Assembly (NCBI RefSeq): GCF_000426825.1
Contig: NZ_AUGC01000001.1
Location: 372,001 to 436,000, forward strand
DNA length: 64,000 bases
DNA from: Thermonema rossianum DSM 10300
GTDB taxonomy: Bacteria > Bacteroidota > Bacteroidia > Cytophagales > Thermonemataceae
Reading direction: 5' to 3'
Under the pieces are notes generated by a model. It did no database searches, was not told where the DNA came from, and saw only the letters and a list, made by a program, of their open reading frames with translations. Within the stretch, counting starts at the first letter, position 1; each line of letters opens with the position of its first letter. Positions 7,875-20,096 of this stretch are shown here, one piece after another. A program made the position numbers and the translations under genes.

Positions 7875-9230
7875 ATGGAACTGACCCCCTTAACCGCTAT
7901 TTCGCCCATCGACGGGCGCTACAGAAGCAAAGTGGAAGCACTGGCACCCTATTTTTCGGAATATGCCTTGATTCGCTACAGGGTAAGAGTAGAAGTAGAA
8001 TACTTCATTGCCCTTTGTGAGCAGGGCATCCCGCCTTTGCCTGCTTTAACCGCCGGACAAAAACAAGCATTGCGGGCGCTGTACAACAACTTCACGGAAG
8101 CCGATGCCGCACGCATCAAAGAAATAGAGCGCACGACCAACCACGATGTCAAGGCCGTAGAATATTTTTTAAAAGAACAATTTCCGGCACTGGGGTTGGA
8201 CGCTTACCTCGAGTTTATTCATTTCGGACTCACCTCACAAGACATCAACAACACGGCCACCCCTTTAATGCTCAAGGAGGCAGTGGAGCAGGTGATGCTG
8301 CCACGCCTGCATGAACTGGTAGCACTCATGCAGACATTGGCCACCCGCTGGCGTGAGGTGCCCATGCTGGCACGCACCCACGGCCAACCCGCTTCGCCTA
8401 CCGGCATGGGCAAAGAGTGGATGGTTTTTGTGGAACGCCTGCAAGCGCAAATAGCTCATTTGCAGCGCGTGCCCTATGCTGCCAAGTTTGGCGGGGCTAC
8501 TGGCAACTTCAATGCCCATTATGTGGCATATCCTCAAATAGACTGGCATGCCTTCGCCGATGACTTCGTAGGCAATTACTTGGGCTTGCACCGCAGCCAC
8601 TTTACCACACAAATCGAACACTATGACCAGCTGGCTGCCTTGTTGGATGCTTTCCGCCGCATCAATGTTATTTTGATAGACTTTGCCCGCGATGTGTGGA
8701 CCTACATTGCCTTTGACTACTTCAAGCAAAAAATCAACCCCAACGAAGTAGGCTCTTCGGCTATGCCGCACAAAGTGAACCCTATCGACTTCGAAAATGC
8801 CGAAGGAAACCTCATGTGGGCAAATGCCGCTTTTGATTTCCTGTCAAACAAACTGCCCGTTTCACGCCTGCAGCGCGACCTGACCGATTCCACCGTTTTG
8901 CGCAACTTGGGCGTTCCTATGGCACACACCCTTCTGGCATGGACTTCGCTCATGCGTGGCATGAACAAGCTCGAGCTGAATGAAGAAGCCATTCGCAGCG
9001 ACCTCGAAGACAACTGGGCAGTGGTGGCAGAAGCCATTCAGACCATTTTGCGGCGCGAGGGCTATCCTAAACCCTACGAGGCTTTGAAGGCACTTACACG
9101 CACCAATGAGCGTATTACAGCGGAGCGCATCCGTGCTTTCATTGATTCGCTCGACGTGCGGGAAGAGGTGAAAAACGAGCTTCGTGAGATTACACCCTTT
9201 AATTATGTAGGCTCTGCTTTACGTTTTTGA
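7875..9230 (+). CDS. purB: Adenylosuccinate lyase
   Basis: A 451-residue enzyme of the fumarase/aspartase superfamily. It cleaves SAICAR and adenylosuccinate, two steps of purine nucleotide synthesis. The start MELTPLTAISPIDGRY aligns with the E. coli PurB N-terminus (456 residues), so the 16 residues before it are rejected. The superfamily signature with the catalytic serine loop is SSAMPHKVNPIDFEN, at about residues 293-307; ARTHGQPASPTGMGKE and TTNHDVKAVEYFLKEQ are further conserved blocks. Encoded alone, divergent from the symporter. Confidence 0.97.
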   Translation: MELTPLTAISPIDGRYRSKVEALAPYFSEYALIRYRVRVEVEYFIALCEQGIPPLPALTAGQKQALRALYNNFTEADAARIKEIERTTNHDVKAVEYFLKEQFPALGLDAYLEFIHFGLTSQDINNTATPLMLKEAVEQVMLPRLHELVALMQTLATRWREVPMLARTHGQPASPTGMGKEWMVFVERLQAQIAHLQRVPYAAKFGGATGNFNAHYVAYPQIDWHAFADDFVGNYLGLHRSHFTTQIEHYDQLAALLDAFRRINVILIDFARDVWTYIAFDYFKQKINPNEVGSSAMPHKVNPIDFENAEGNLMWANAAFDFLSNKLPVSRLQRDLTDSTVLRNLGVPMAHTLLAWTSLMRGMNKLELNEEAIRSDLEDNWAVVAEAIQTILRREGYPKPYEALKALTRTNERITAERIRAFIDSLDVREEVKNELREITPFNYVGSALRF

Positions 9231-9286
9231 AATAAAATACTATTTTATGTGCTGTAATCTTGTGTGTTGAACCTATTTCTTAGATT

Positions 9287-10042
9287 ATGGCACTATTTCA
9301 AAGCCTTGACGATATATGTACTAAGGTGCTGTTTTTTGACATAGAAACAGCACCTGCTTTTCCTTCTTTCGATGCTATGCCGCCGGCTTTGCAGGACCAA
9401 TGGCGGCGGCAGACAGATAAAATAAATCGCTACGAAGACAGCGGGATGTCGCCCGAGGAGCTGTATCCTCTCAAAGCCGGCATTTATGCGGAGTTTGCCC
9501 GTGTAGTATGTGTGAGCTTCGGTCTGCTCGGAAAAAAGGAAGGGCAGTATTTCTTCCGTTTGAAGTCTTGCTGTGGCGAAGACGAAAGCCGTTTGCTGCA
9601 GGAGTTTGCTAAAATCCTTGATAATCAGTCTATAAAATACCTTTGTGCTCATAACGGACGGGAGTTTGACGTACCCTTCCTGGCACGCCGTTACCTGATT
9701 CAATCACTGCCGGTGCCGGAGATGATAGACTTACGCATGAAAAAGCCATGGGACGACGAAGCCAAGCGTATCATCGACACCATGGAGCTGTGGAGCTTTG
9801 GTGACAGGAAGAACTTCACCCGTCTGGAGCTGCTTTGTGCCGTCTTCGATATTCCTTCGCCCAAGTCTGATATCGATGGCAGCAAAGTAGGGGAGGTGTT
9901 TTGGAAAAACCGGGACTTTGAGCGCATTGCCCGCTATTGCGAAAACGATGTGCTGGCAACCGCCCGCCTTTATTTAAAATACATGCGCTTGCCCTCTATC
10001 ACCGACGAACAAGTAGAATATGCAGACCGGATTATGGTTTAA
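9287..10042 (+). CDS. Predicted 3'-5' exonuclease (PolB-like DEDD fold)
   Basis: A 251-residue protein resembling the proofreading exonuclease domain of family-B DNA polymerases (DNA_pol_B_exo2 type). The acidic metal-binding motifs are visible: FFDIETA near residue 19 (Exo I), CAHNGREFDVPFLARRY (Exo II), and YCENDVLATARLYLKY near the C-terminus (Exo III, YxxxD type). No polymerase domain is attached, so it is a stand-alone nuclease probably acting on single-stranded DNA or RNA ends. It overlaps the next gene by 23 bases if that gene starts at its first ATG. Confidence 0.85.
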   Translation: MALFQSLDDICTKVLFFDIETAPAFPSFDAMPPALQDQWRRQTDKINRYEDSGMSPEELYPLKAGIYAEFARVVCVSFGLLGKKEGQYFFRLKSCCGEDESRLLQEFAKILDNQSIKYLCAHNGREFDVPFLARRYLIQSLPVPEMIDLRMKKPWDDEAKRIIDTMELWSFGDRKNFTRLELLCAVFDIPSPKSDIDGSKVGEVFWKNRDFERIARYCENDVLATARLYLKYMRLPSITDEQVEYADRIMV

Positions 10043-11009
10043 TACGCAAACAAAGGAGAGCAAGGTGGAACTTAGCCGTTTGATTCAATACTTGCGTACC
10101 GAAGGCATAAGAACCTTCTATTATGGTCCTTTTACCTATAATGTCATCAATGAGTTGGGGTATCATATCAAACAGTACCTCGATAACTCAAAGAGTGTGC
10201 GTGACAAGGTGTTTTATGCTTTCGTGGAGCTGTGCGAAAACATAGGCAGCTATGCGGTGACCTATGAAGTCGTAGGTAATAAACGTGTGGGTACCGGACT
10301 GGTGGCGCTTGGCGAAGACCCAAACAACTATTGTATTCAGGCAATCAACTATGCTACGCCGCAGCAGCAAAAGGAGCTGCAACAGCGCCTGGCGCAGGTC
10401 AAAAACATGAGCCGCCGCGAACTGCGCGCCTATAAAAACGAACTGCGCCAGCAGGCCATTCAAAACCATCATCCCTCGGGCAATATAGGATTGATAGAAA
10501 TCCTTTTGCGCCTCGATAAAAAAGTGGATTTTCAATGGATAGATGCCGGCGAAAATCTTGTTCTATTCATAGTGAAAGCGTATATTGATAAAAAAGAAGA
10601 CAGTGGTCCTAAAATGGATGATTTGGTTGTCAAAGGTGAGAAAGGTACTTACTTAACACCGGATGTTTACTTTTCGGCACAGACCGGTGTGTGCGAAATC
10701 AAAGGCGAGTCTTACCAGGAAGATACCTTTGAGTTTTACAATACGCTTATCAACTGGATCGATACTTATATCCACGAAGTAAAAAAGCCGATTACGTTTA
10801 ACTTGAAGCTTACCTATTTCAATACTTCCTCTTCGCGTGCTTTGCAGGAAATCTTTCTTTTATTGAAAGAATATCAAGAGCAAGGGGGCGAAGTGACCAT
10901 CAACTGGTATTATCTCTTACATGACGAAAGCATGCTGGAGGAAGCAGAAGACTTCCAATTGAGTACCGGTATGAAGTTTAATATTATTTCCGTAGAAAAA
11001 TTTGATTGA
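10020..11009 (+). CDS. SiaB-like kinase fused to SiaC-like phosphoprotein
   Basis: A 329-residue protein with two recognisable parts. Residues 1-190 resemble the SiaB/DUF6272 kinase family, a GHKL-type ATPase fold: FVELCENIGSYA (about 68-79) is N-box-like and GNIGLIEILLR (about 154-164) matches the glycine-rich block. Residues 202-329 are a DUF1987/SiaC domain (LTPDVYFSAQTGVCEIKGES, then FYNTLINWIDTY and LKLTYFNTSSSRAL). In Pseudomonas, SiaB phosphorylates SiaC on Thr68; Thr269 here falls at domain position 67-68 in the FNTSS motif, so it is the likely phosphosite (inference). Start uncertain: a GTG at 10065 is preceded by AAAGGAG and would avoid overlapping the upstream gene. Confidence 0.75.
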   Translation: MQTGLWFNTQTKESKVELSRLIQYLRTEGIRTFYYGPFTYNVINELGYHIKQYLDNSKSVRDKVFYAFVELCENIGSYAVTYEVVGNKRVGTGLVALGEDPNNYCIQAINYATPQQQKELQQRLAQVKNMSRRELRAYKNELRQQAIQNHHPSGNIGLIEILLRLDKKVDFQWIDAGENLVLFIVKAYIDKKEDSGPKMDDLVVKGEKGTYLTPDVYFSAQTGVCEIKGESYQEDTFEFYNTLINWIDTYIHEVKKPITFNLKLTYFNTSSSRALQEIFLLLKEYQEQGGEVTINWYYLLHDESMLEEAEDFQLSTGMKFNIISVEKFD

Positions 11010-11066
11010 GCAATTTTTTGAAAATCAGCACAGTAGGGGTGTGTGCTAAAAAAAAGTTAAAAAAAG

Positions 11067-11098
11067 TTTTGCAACTTTGAAAGAACCCTTTAACTTTG
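11067..11098 (+). promoter_or_regulatory. Promoter of the tRNA-tuf operon
   Basis: TTTTG (11067-11071), a 19-base spacer, then TAACTTTG (11091-11098): a textbook Bacteroidota -33/-7 pair, 49 bases before the first tRNA. Confidence 0.8.
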
Positions 11099-11146
11099 CA
11101 TTCCGTTAGCAGATGGCTAATACGAAACACATCGAATAAAACACTT

Positions 11147-11229
11147 GGGGAGATACCGAAGCGGTCAAACGGGGCAGACTGTAAATCTGCTGGCTTATGC
11201 CTTCGTAGGTTCGAATCCTGCTCTCCCCA
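11147..11229 (+). tRNA. tRNA-Tyr (GTA)
   Basis: 83 nucleotides with a long variable arm, as expected for a class II tyrosine tRNA. The acceptor arms GGGGAGA and TCTCCCC pair fully, discriminator A at 11229. The anticodon loop contains GTA (CTGTAAA), and the T-loop is GGTTCGAATCC. CCA is not encoded. Confidence 0.95.
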
Positions 11230-11239
11230 CTATTTTGAA

Positions 11240-11312
11240 GCGAGAGTAGCTCAGTTGGTAGAGCGTCAGCCTTCCAAGCTGAATGTCGCGGGTTCGAGTC
11301 CCGTCTCTCGCT
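11240..11312 (+). tRNA. tRNA-Gly (TCC)
   Basis: 73 nucleotides; acceptor GCGAGAG pairs with CTCTCGC, discriminator T. Anticodon loop CTTCCAA gives TCC, reading GGA/GGG. T-arm GGGTTCGAGTCCC. Eleven bases after tRNA-Tyr. Confidence 0.95.
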
Positions 11313-11337
11313 CTTTCTTGTGAATCATTTCGTAAAG

Positions 11338-11408
11338 CCGATGTAGCTCAGGGGTAGAGCGCTTCCTTGGTAAGGAAGAGGTCACGGGTTCAAATCCCGT
11401 CATTGGCT
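11338..11408 (+). tRNA. tRNA-Thr (GGT)
   Basis: Acceptor GCCGATG pairs with CATTGGC (one G-U pair), discriminator T. Anticodon loop TTGGTAA gives GGT, reading ACC/ACU. The Tyr-Gly-Thr-tuf order is the same as upstream of tufB in E. coli. Confidence 0.95.
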
Positions 11409-11445
11409 CTATTTTAATTTTATATCGCAAAAGCATACGGACGAC

Positions 11446-11466
11446 GCTATTCGCCTTGTGAATAGC
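11446..11466 (+). other. Hairpin between tRNA-Thr and tuf
   Basis: GCTATTC (11446-11452) pairs perfectly with GAATAGC (11460-11466), loop of seven, followed by TTATTTGTTTAT. It may be an RNA processing site or a weak attenuator separating the tRNAs from the tuf message. Confidence 0.45.
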
Positions 11467-11518
11467 TTATTTGTTTATCCATCGCTTGTATTTATAACTT
11501 CAAAAGAAAAACAGAGAT

Positions 11519-12706
11519 ATGGCAAAGGAAACATTTCAGAGAACCAAGCCCCACGTAAACATAGGTACTATTGGGCACGTTGACCACGGTAAAACTACCT
11601 TGACCGCGGCAATTACGCACGTATTGGCTAAGAAAAACTTGGCAGAAGAAAAAGATTTCTCTTCTATCGATAACGCTCCCGAAGAAAAAGAGCGTGGTAT
11701 CACCATTAACACCGCTCACGTAGAATACGAAACCGAAAAGCGTCACTATGCACACGTGGACTGCCCCGGTCACGCTGACTACGTGAAAAACATGGTTACC
11801 GGTGCTGCTCAAATGGACGGTGCCATCCTCGTAGTGGCTGCTACCGACGGTCCTATGCCTCAAACTCGTGAGCACATCCTCTTGGCTCGCCAGGTAGGTG
11901 TGCCTGCCATCGTAGTGTTCATGAACAAAGTGGACTTGGTGGACGACGAAGAGTTGCTCGACCTCGTTGAAATGGAAATCCGTGAGCTGTTGAGCAAATA
12001 CGAATACGATGGCGATAATACTCCTGTGATTCGTGGTTCTGCTTTGGGTGCTTTGAACGATGAGCCTCAGTGGGTGGCTACCGTAGAAGAGTTGATGAAC
12101 GCTGTTGACGAGTATATTCCTACTCCCGAGCGTTTGGTTGACAAGCCTTTCTTGATGCCTATCGAGGACGTATTCTCTATCACCGGTCGTGGTACCGTGG
12201 CTACCGGTCGTATCGAGCGCGGTGTTATCAAAACCGGTGACCCTGTGGAAATCATCGGTATGGGTGAGGAAAAACTGACCTCTACCGTAACCGGTGTGGA
12301 AATGTTCCGCAAAATTTTGGACAGAGGCGAAGCCGGTGACAACGTAGGTCTGTTGCTGCGTGGTATCGAGAAAACTCAAATCCGTCGTGGTATGGTGATT
12401 TGCCAGCCCGGCACCGTAACGCCTCACAAGAAATTCAAAGCTGAAATCTACGTATTGAGCAAAGAAGAAGGTGGTCGTCACACGCCTTTCTTCAACAACT
12501 ACCGTCCTCAGTTCTACTTCCGTACTACTGACGTAACCGGTACTATCCAATTGCCTGAGGGTGTAGAAATGGTAATGCCCGGTGATAACGTAACCATCAC
12601 TGTGGAATTGCAAAAGCCCATCGCATTGGAAAAAGGTCTGCGTTTCGCTATCCGCGAGGGTGGTAGAACCGTAGGTGCCGGTCAGGTAACTGAAATCCTT
12701 GACTAA
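11519..12706 (+). CDS. tuf: Elongation factor Tu
   Basis: A 395-residue translational GTPase that delivers aminoacyl-tRNA to the ribosome. G1 is GHVDHGKT at 19-26, the switch region carries [13 protein letters not shown]3 is [12 protein letters not shown] and G4 is NKVD. Domains 2 and 3 follow at normal length, ending [14 protein letters not shown]. Co-transcribed with three upstream tRNAs and closed by a strong terminator. Strong codon bias also creates a long spurious ORF on the opposite strand. Confidence 0.99.
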   Translation: MAKETFQRTKPHVNIGTIGHVDHGKTTLTAAITHVLAKKNLAEEKDFSSIDNAPEEKERGITINTAHVEYETEKRHYAHVDCPGHADYVKNMVTGAAQMDGAILVVAATDGPMPQTREHILLARQVGVPAIVVFMNKVDLVDDEELLDLVEMEIRELLSKYEYDGDNTPVIRGSALGALNDEPQWVATVEELMNAVDEYIPTPERLVDKPFLMPIEDVFSITGRGTVATGRIERGVIKTGDPVEIIGMGEEKLTSTVTGVEMFRKILDRGEAGDNVGLLLRGIEKTQIRRGMVICQPGTVTPHKKFKAEIYVLSKEEGGRHTPFFNNYRPQFYFRTTDVTGTIQLPEGVEMVMPGDNVTITVELQKPIALEKGLRFAIREGGRTVGAGQVTEILD

Positions 12707-12720
12707 TCATACCATAACAG

Positions 12721-12754
12721 GCAAGTGTATCCTTCGGGATGCACTTGCTTTTTT
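12721..12754 (+). terminator. UUCG-tetraloop terminator after tuf
   Basis: Twelve-base stem (12721-12732 with 12737-12748, one G-U pair) closed by a C(TTCG)G tetraloop, followed by six T (12749-12754). Among the strongest terminators in the window. Its 3' arm overlaps the -33 element of the next promoter. Confidence 0.93.
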
Positions 12755-12775
12755 CAAAACAAGTGCTTATATTTG
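12745..12775 (+). promoter_or_regulatory. Promoter of trnW-secE-nusG-rpl-rpo operon
   Basis: TTG (12745-12747), a 20-base spacer, then TATATTTG (12768-12775), 22 bases before tRNA-Trp. The -33 element lies inside the tuf terminator stem. Confidence 0.7.
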
Positions 12776-12797
12776 CACTCCTTTTGATTTAACACTT

Positions 12798-12870
<73 letters not shown>

Positions 12871-12884
12871 CAAAAAACAGGCTT

Positions 12885-13115
12885 ATGTCGTCAGTTACAC
12901 AAGAAAATGAAAAGAAAGGCCTTTGGGGAGGATTCGTGCACTATGTGCGCGAATCTTATCATGAATTGACTACCAAAGTGACCTGGCCCAAAGGAAAGAC
13001 ACTGTGGAGAGACGCTATTATCGTCCTCTTCGCTTCTTTGCTTTTTGCACTGCTTATCGGTGCCATGGACTTTGTCTTTAAAACAGCCTTGACTTTCTTC
13101 TACGAGCAAATCTAA
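12885..13115 (+). CDS. secE: Preprotein translocase subunit SecE
   Basis: A 76-residue subunit of the SecYEG translocon. A cytoplasmic amphipathic helix with the conserved ESYHELTTKVTWPKGKTLWR block is followed by one transmembrane helix (about residues 45-68). This is the short single-helix SecE type. The start is the ATG at 12885; a longer in-frame reading would run back through tRNA-Trp and is rejected. Standard position between tRNA-Trp and nusG. Confidence 0.95.
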   Translation: MSSVTQENEKKGLWGGFVHYVRESYHELTTKVTWPKGKTLWRDAIIVLFASLLFALLIGAMDFVFKTALTFFYEQI

Positions 13116-13149
13116 ATCAGAGCCTATATTACCTAATTCGGGGGTGGGA

Positions 13150-13725
13150 ATGGAAACGCATAAATGGTACGTGCTCCGTGCAATAGCCGGGCAGGAAAAA
13201 AAAGTAAAGACTTACATCGAAAACGAAATTGCTCGCCAAGGGTGGCAAGAGCAAGTAAAAGAGGTATTTATTCCCACAGAAAAGGTTTACGAAGTGCGTA
13301 ATGGCAAAAAGAAGATTAGAGAAAAAATCTTTTTGCCCGGTTATGTGCTTATCCTGGCAGATTTGTCCCAGCCCGAATTGGTGCACACTCTTACCAGCTT
13401 GCCCGGAGTAATCGGCTTCTTGCAAGAAGAAGCCCGCGCCGGTGAAAATCCCAAAGATGGCTACGTAAAACAACCCATCCCTTTGCGTGATTCGGAAGTG
13501 AACCGCATTTTGGGCAAAGCAGACGAGTCGCAAGAAGCCGAGCGCCTCGAAACACCCTTTATGGTTGGGGAGCATGTGAAGGTGGCAGACGGTCCGTTCA
13601 GTGGATTCGACGGGGTGATTGACCAAGTCTTCGAGGACAGAAAGAAACTCAATGTAATTGTGAAAATATTCGGAAGAAGCACACCCGTGGAGTTGAGTTA
13701 TACACAAGTGGAAAAACTCGACTAA
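13150..13725 (+). CDS. nusG: Transcription termination/antitermination factor NusG
   Basis: A 191-residue RNA polymerase-associated factor coupling transcription to Rho and the ribosome. The NGN domain starts HKWYVLRAIAGQEKKVKTYI; the C-terminal KOW domain is VGEHVKVADGPFSGFDGVI. Start set at the ATG at 13150; an in-frame GTG six bases earlier is less likely. Between secE and rplK, as in most bacteria. Confidence 0.96.
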   Translation: METHKWYVLRAIAGQEKKVKTYIENEIARQGWQEQVKEVFIPTEKVYEVRNGKKKIREKIFLPGYVLILADLSQPELVHTLTSLPGVIGFLQEEARAGENPKDGYVKQPIPLRDSEVNRILGKADESQEAERLETPFMVGEHVKVADGPFSGFDGVIDQVFEDRKKLNVIVKIFGRSTPVELSYTQVEKLD

Positions 13726-13811
13726 GCAAGGTGTAGTGCTCTCCGCAAAAATATTGGCTTGCTTCCACCAACACCAATCAGTTCGCACAACATTCAAACC
13801 GCAGAAAAACA

Positions 13812-14267
13812 ATGGCTAAACAAGTAGCAGGATATCTTAAGTTACAAGTACGCGGCGGCCAGGCTAACCCGGCACCGCCCATCGGGCCTGCTCTTGGTGC
13901 GAAGGGGATTAACATCATGGAGTTCTGTAAGCAGTTCAATGCCAGAACTCAAGACAAAATGGGTCAGGTACTGCCCGTGGTAATTACTTACTATACGGAT
14001 AAGTCCTTTGACTTTGTTATTAAAACCCCTCCAGCAGCAGTATTGCTGATGGAAGCCACCAAGCAGAAAAAAGGCTCACCTGAGCCCAACCGTAAGAAAA
14101 TCGCTTCGGTTACTTGGGACCAGGTGCGTGAAATTGCCGAAATCAAAATGCCGGACCTCAACTGCTATACCGTCGAAGCCGCTATGCGTATGGTAGCCGG
14201 AACGGCGCGCAGTATGGGTATCACGGTTACCGGTAAGGCGCCTTGGGAAACAGAATCAACCGAATAA
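13812..14267 (+). CDS. rplK: 50S ribosomal protein L11
   Basis: 151 residues, slightly longer than the E. coli protein (142) because of a C-terminal tail [11 protein letters not shown]. The N-terminal domain contains the proline-rich linker [17 protein letters not shown]; the C-terminal rRNA-binding domain ends in [17 protein letters not shown]11 forms the GTPase-associated stalk base. The 86-base gap after nusG is a plausible place for L1 autoregulatory binding, but I cannot identify the site by eye. Confidence 0.98.
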   Translation: MAKQVAGYLKLQVRGGQANPAPPIGPALGAKGINIMEFCKQFNARTQDKMGQVLPVVITYYTDKSFDFVIKTPPAAVLLMEATKQKKGSPEPNRKKIASVTWDQVREIAEIKMPDLNCYTVEAAMRMVAGTARSMGITVTGKAPWETESTE

Positions 14268-14280
14268 AGAGCCTTAAACC

Positions 14281-14979
14281 ATGGGAAAAATTTCAAAAAA
14301 ACGCAAAGAGGCGTTAGCAAAGTACGATAAAAACAAGGCTTACTCTCTCCTCGATGCGGCAAAAATCTTAAAAGAAATCACCTATACCAACTTCGATGCG
14401 TCGGTAGATATTGACGTGCGCTTGGGGGTTGACCCGCGCAAAGCCGACCAAATGGTGCGTGGCGTGGTGACTTTGCCGCATGGTACCGGGAAAGAAAAGC
14501 GCGTGTTGGTGCTTTGTACGCCCGATAAAGAAGAAGAAGCCAAAGCTGCTGGCGCTGACTATGTAGGCTTGGATGAATACATCCAGAAGATAGAAGAAGG
14601 TTGGCTTGACTTCGACGTGGTCATTACCATGCCTACCGTCATGGCAAAGGTAGGTAAACTGGGGCGTGTATTGGGTCCGCGTGGCTTGATGCCCAACCCC
14701 AAGGCCGGTACTGTGACCATGGACGTTGCGCAAGCTGTGAAGGATGTAAAAGCCGGTAAAATCGATTTCAAGGTAGATAAATACGGTATTGTGCACGCTT
14801 CTATCGGACGTATTTCGTTTACGCCTGAGCAGATAGCCGAAAACGCACAAGAGCTGCTTACTACCTTGATGAAACTGAAGCCGGCGGCTGTTAAAGGGAC
14901 CTACATCCAGTCGATTTATTTGTCGACGACGATGAGCCCAAGTGTTCAAATCGATAAAAACACAGTGCCAGGATTATGA
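14281..14979 (+). CDS. rplA: 50S ribosomal protein L1
   Basis: 232 residues, standard length. Conserved L1 blocks include [20 protein letters not shown], the signature stretch around [20 protein letters not shown] (translational repressor and 23S rRNA-binding face) and [11 protein letters not shown]1 lines the E-site stalk and, in other bacteria, represses the rplKA mRNA. Its stop overlaps the rplJ start by four bases (ATGA), coupling the two. Confidence 0.98.
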   Translation: MGKISKKRKEALAKYDKNKAYSLLDAAKILKEITYTNFDASVDIDVRLGVDPRKADQMVRGVVTLPHGTGKEKRVLVLCTPDKEEEAKAAGADYVGLDEYIQKIEEGWLDFDVVITMPTVMAKVGKLGRVLGPRGLMPNPKAGTVTMDVAQAVKDVKAGKIDFKVDKYGIVHASIGRISFTPEQIAENAQELLTTLMKLKPAAVKGTYIQSIYLSTTMSPSVQIDKNTVPGL

Positions 14980-15518
14980 CAAGAGAAGAAAAAGCACTCT
15001 TAATAGAAGAGTTAGCCAATAAGTTTGCCCAAACCGATTACTTCTACATCGTAGATGCAAGCGGCTTTACCGTAGCCCAAATCAACGACTTGCGTCGTGC
15101 TTGCTTCAAAGCCGGTGTAGAGTATAAGGTGGCAAAAAACACCTTGATTCGTAAAGCACTTGAAAAAAGCCAAAAAGGCGACCTCGAGGCTTTCAACGAA
15201 AAAGTGCTGAAAGGCTACTCGGCAGTGATGTTTGCCTCCGAAGAGGCAGCCAGTGCTCCGGCTAAAATAGTGAAGGAGTATCGCAAGAAATATAAAGCAG
15301 AAAAGCCCATTTTGAAAGGCGCTTTCATTGACAGCGATACTTATATCGGCGACGAGCACCTGGATACACTCGCTTCGCTCAAATCCAAACAAGAATTGCT
15401 GGGCGAAATCATCGGCTTGCTGCAATCGCCTGCTCAAAATGTTATCTCTGCACTGCAGGGACAAGGGCAAAAGATTGCCGGCATCCTCAAAACGCTCGAA
15501 GAAAGAGCCGCCAGCTAA
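14976..15518 (+). CDS. rplJ: 50S ribosomal protein L10
   Basis: 180 residues; anchors L7/L12 dimers to the ribosome. The globular N-terminal domain has [16 protein letters not shown], followed by the C-terminal helix that binds L12 ([20 protein letters not shown]). Overlaps rplA by four bases, so the separate L10 leader found before rplJ in E. coli is absent at this junction. Confidence 0.97.
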   Translation: MTREEKALLIEELANKFAQTDYFYIVDASGFTVAQINDLRRACFKAGVEYKVAKNTLIRKALEKSQKGDLEAFNEKVLKGYSAVMFASEEAASAPAKIVKEYRKKYKAEKPILKGAFIDSDTYIGDEHLDTLASLKSKQELLGEIIGLLQSPAQNVISALQGQGQKIAGILKTLEERAAS

Positions 15519-15594
15519 TCTTCAATCATTCTATCAAATTTTATTTTATCAACGTTTAATCAAAAGTTATCAACAACTATAAAAGGGTACGACA

Positions 15595-15972
15595 ATGGCA
15601 GATTTGAAAGCTTTCGCAGAACAACTCGTAAACTTGACTGTAAAAGAAGTTAATGAATTAGCTCAAATTTTGAAAGAAGAGTATGGTATCGAGCCTGCTG
15701 CTGCTGCAGTAGCCGTAGCTGCCCCCGGTGCTGCCGGTGCAGGTGAGGCTGCCGAAGAGAAAACTTCTTTCGATGTTATCTTGGCTGACGCCGGTGCTTC
15801 GAAGCTCAACGTAGTAAAAGAAGTGAAAAACATCACCGGTCTTGGCTTGAAAGAAGCCAAAGAATTGGTTGACAGCACGCCCAAGCCTATCAAAGAAGGT
15901 GTAAGCAAAGAAGAGGCTGAGGACATCAAGAAGAGACTCGAAGAAGCAGGTGCTAAAGTAGAAGTCAAGTAG
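15595..15972 (+). CDS. rplL: 50S ribosomal protein L7/L12
   Basis: 125 residues: N-terminal dimerisation domain ([20 protein letters not shown]), an alanine/glycine hinge ([20 protein letters not shown]), and the C-terminal factor-binding domain ([20 protein letters not shown] ... [12 protein letters not shown]). The stalk protein that recruits translational GTPases. Followed by a hairpin before rpoB. Confidence 0.98.
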   Translation: MADLKAFAEQLVNLTVKEVNELAQILKEEYGIEPAAAAVAVAAPGAAGAGEAAEEKTSFDVILADAGASKLNVVKEVKNITGLGLKEAKELVDSTPKPIKEGVSKEEAEDIKKRLEEAGAKVEVK

Positions 15973-15991
15973 AGTTCTTTTACACATTTAC

Positions 15992-16036
15992 AATAGGTTT
16001 TAGGCCTGGCATTACAGTCAGGTCTAAACCTATTTG
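15992..16036 (+). terminator. rplL-rpoB attenuator hairpin
   Basis: AATAGGTTT (15992-16000) pairs with AAACCTATT (16026-16034); the stem continues through TAG/GCCTG against CAGGT/CTA with one bulge and one G-U pair. The 3' flank TTTG is a poor T-run, as expected of a leaky terminator. It sits where E. coli has the attenuator that lowers rpoBC expression relative to ribosomal proteins. Confidence 0.7.
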
Positions 16037-16103
16037 TATTCAATAATACACTACTTTCTCTTCCGCCTCTGTTCGTTCTTTCTTCCACCAAAAAAACTTT
16101 ACA

Positions 16104-20003
<3,900 letters not shown>

Positions 20004-20016
20004 TTCCGTTGGAGCA

Positions 20017-20035
20017 GCCACCCGTTGTGGGTGGC
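20017..20035 (+). other. Hairpin between rpoB and rpoC
   Basis: GCCACCC (20017-20023) pairs perfectly with GGGTGGC (20029-20035), loop of five. No T-run follows, so it is more likely an RNA stability or processing element than a terminator. Confidence 0.5.
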
Positions 20036-20096
20036 CCGCTCTTCTTACTTATACTCTCGTCTCTTTTTATTCAAGCTCAAACCTGAAATATACGAT

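Noticed and set aside
11096-11323. Open frame across tRNA-Tyr and tRNA-Gly
   Set aside because: The bases fold as two complete tRNAs with matching acceptor stems.
11492-12613. 373-codon open frame antisense to tuf
   Set aside because: Mirror of tuf codon bias; His/Thr/Val-rich translation with no family resemblance.
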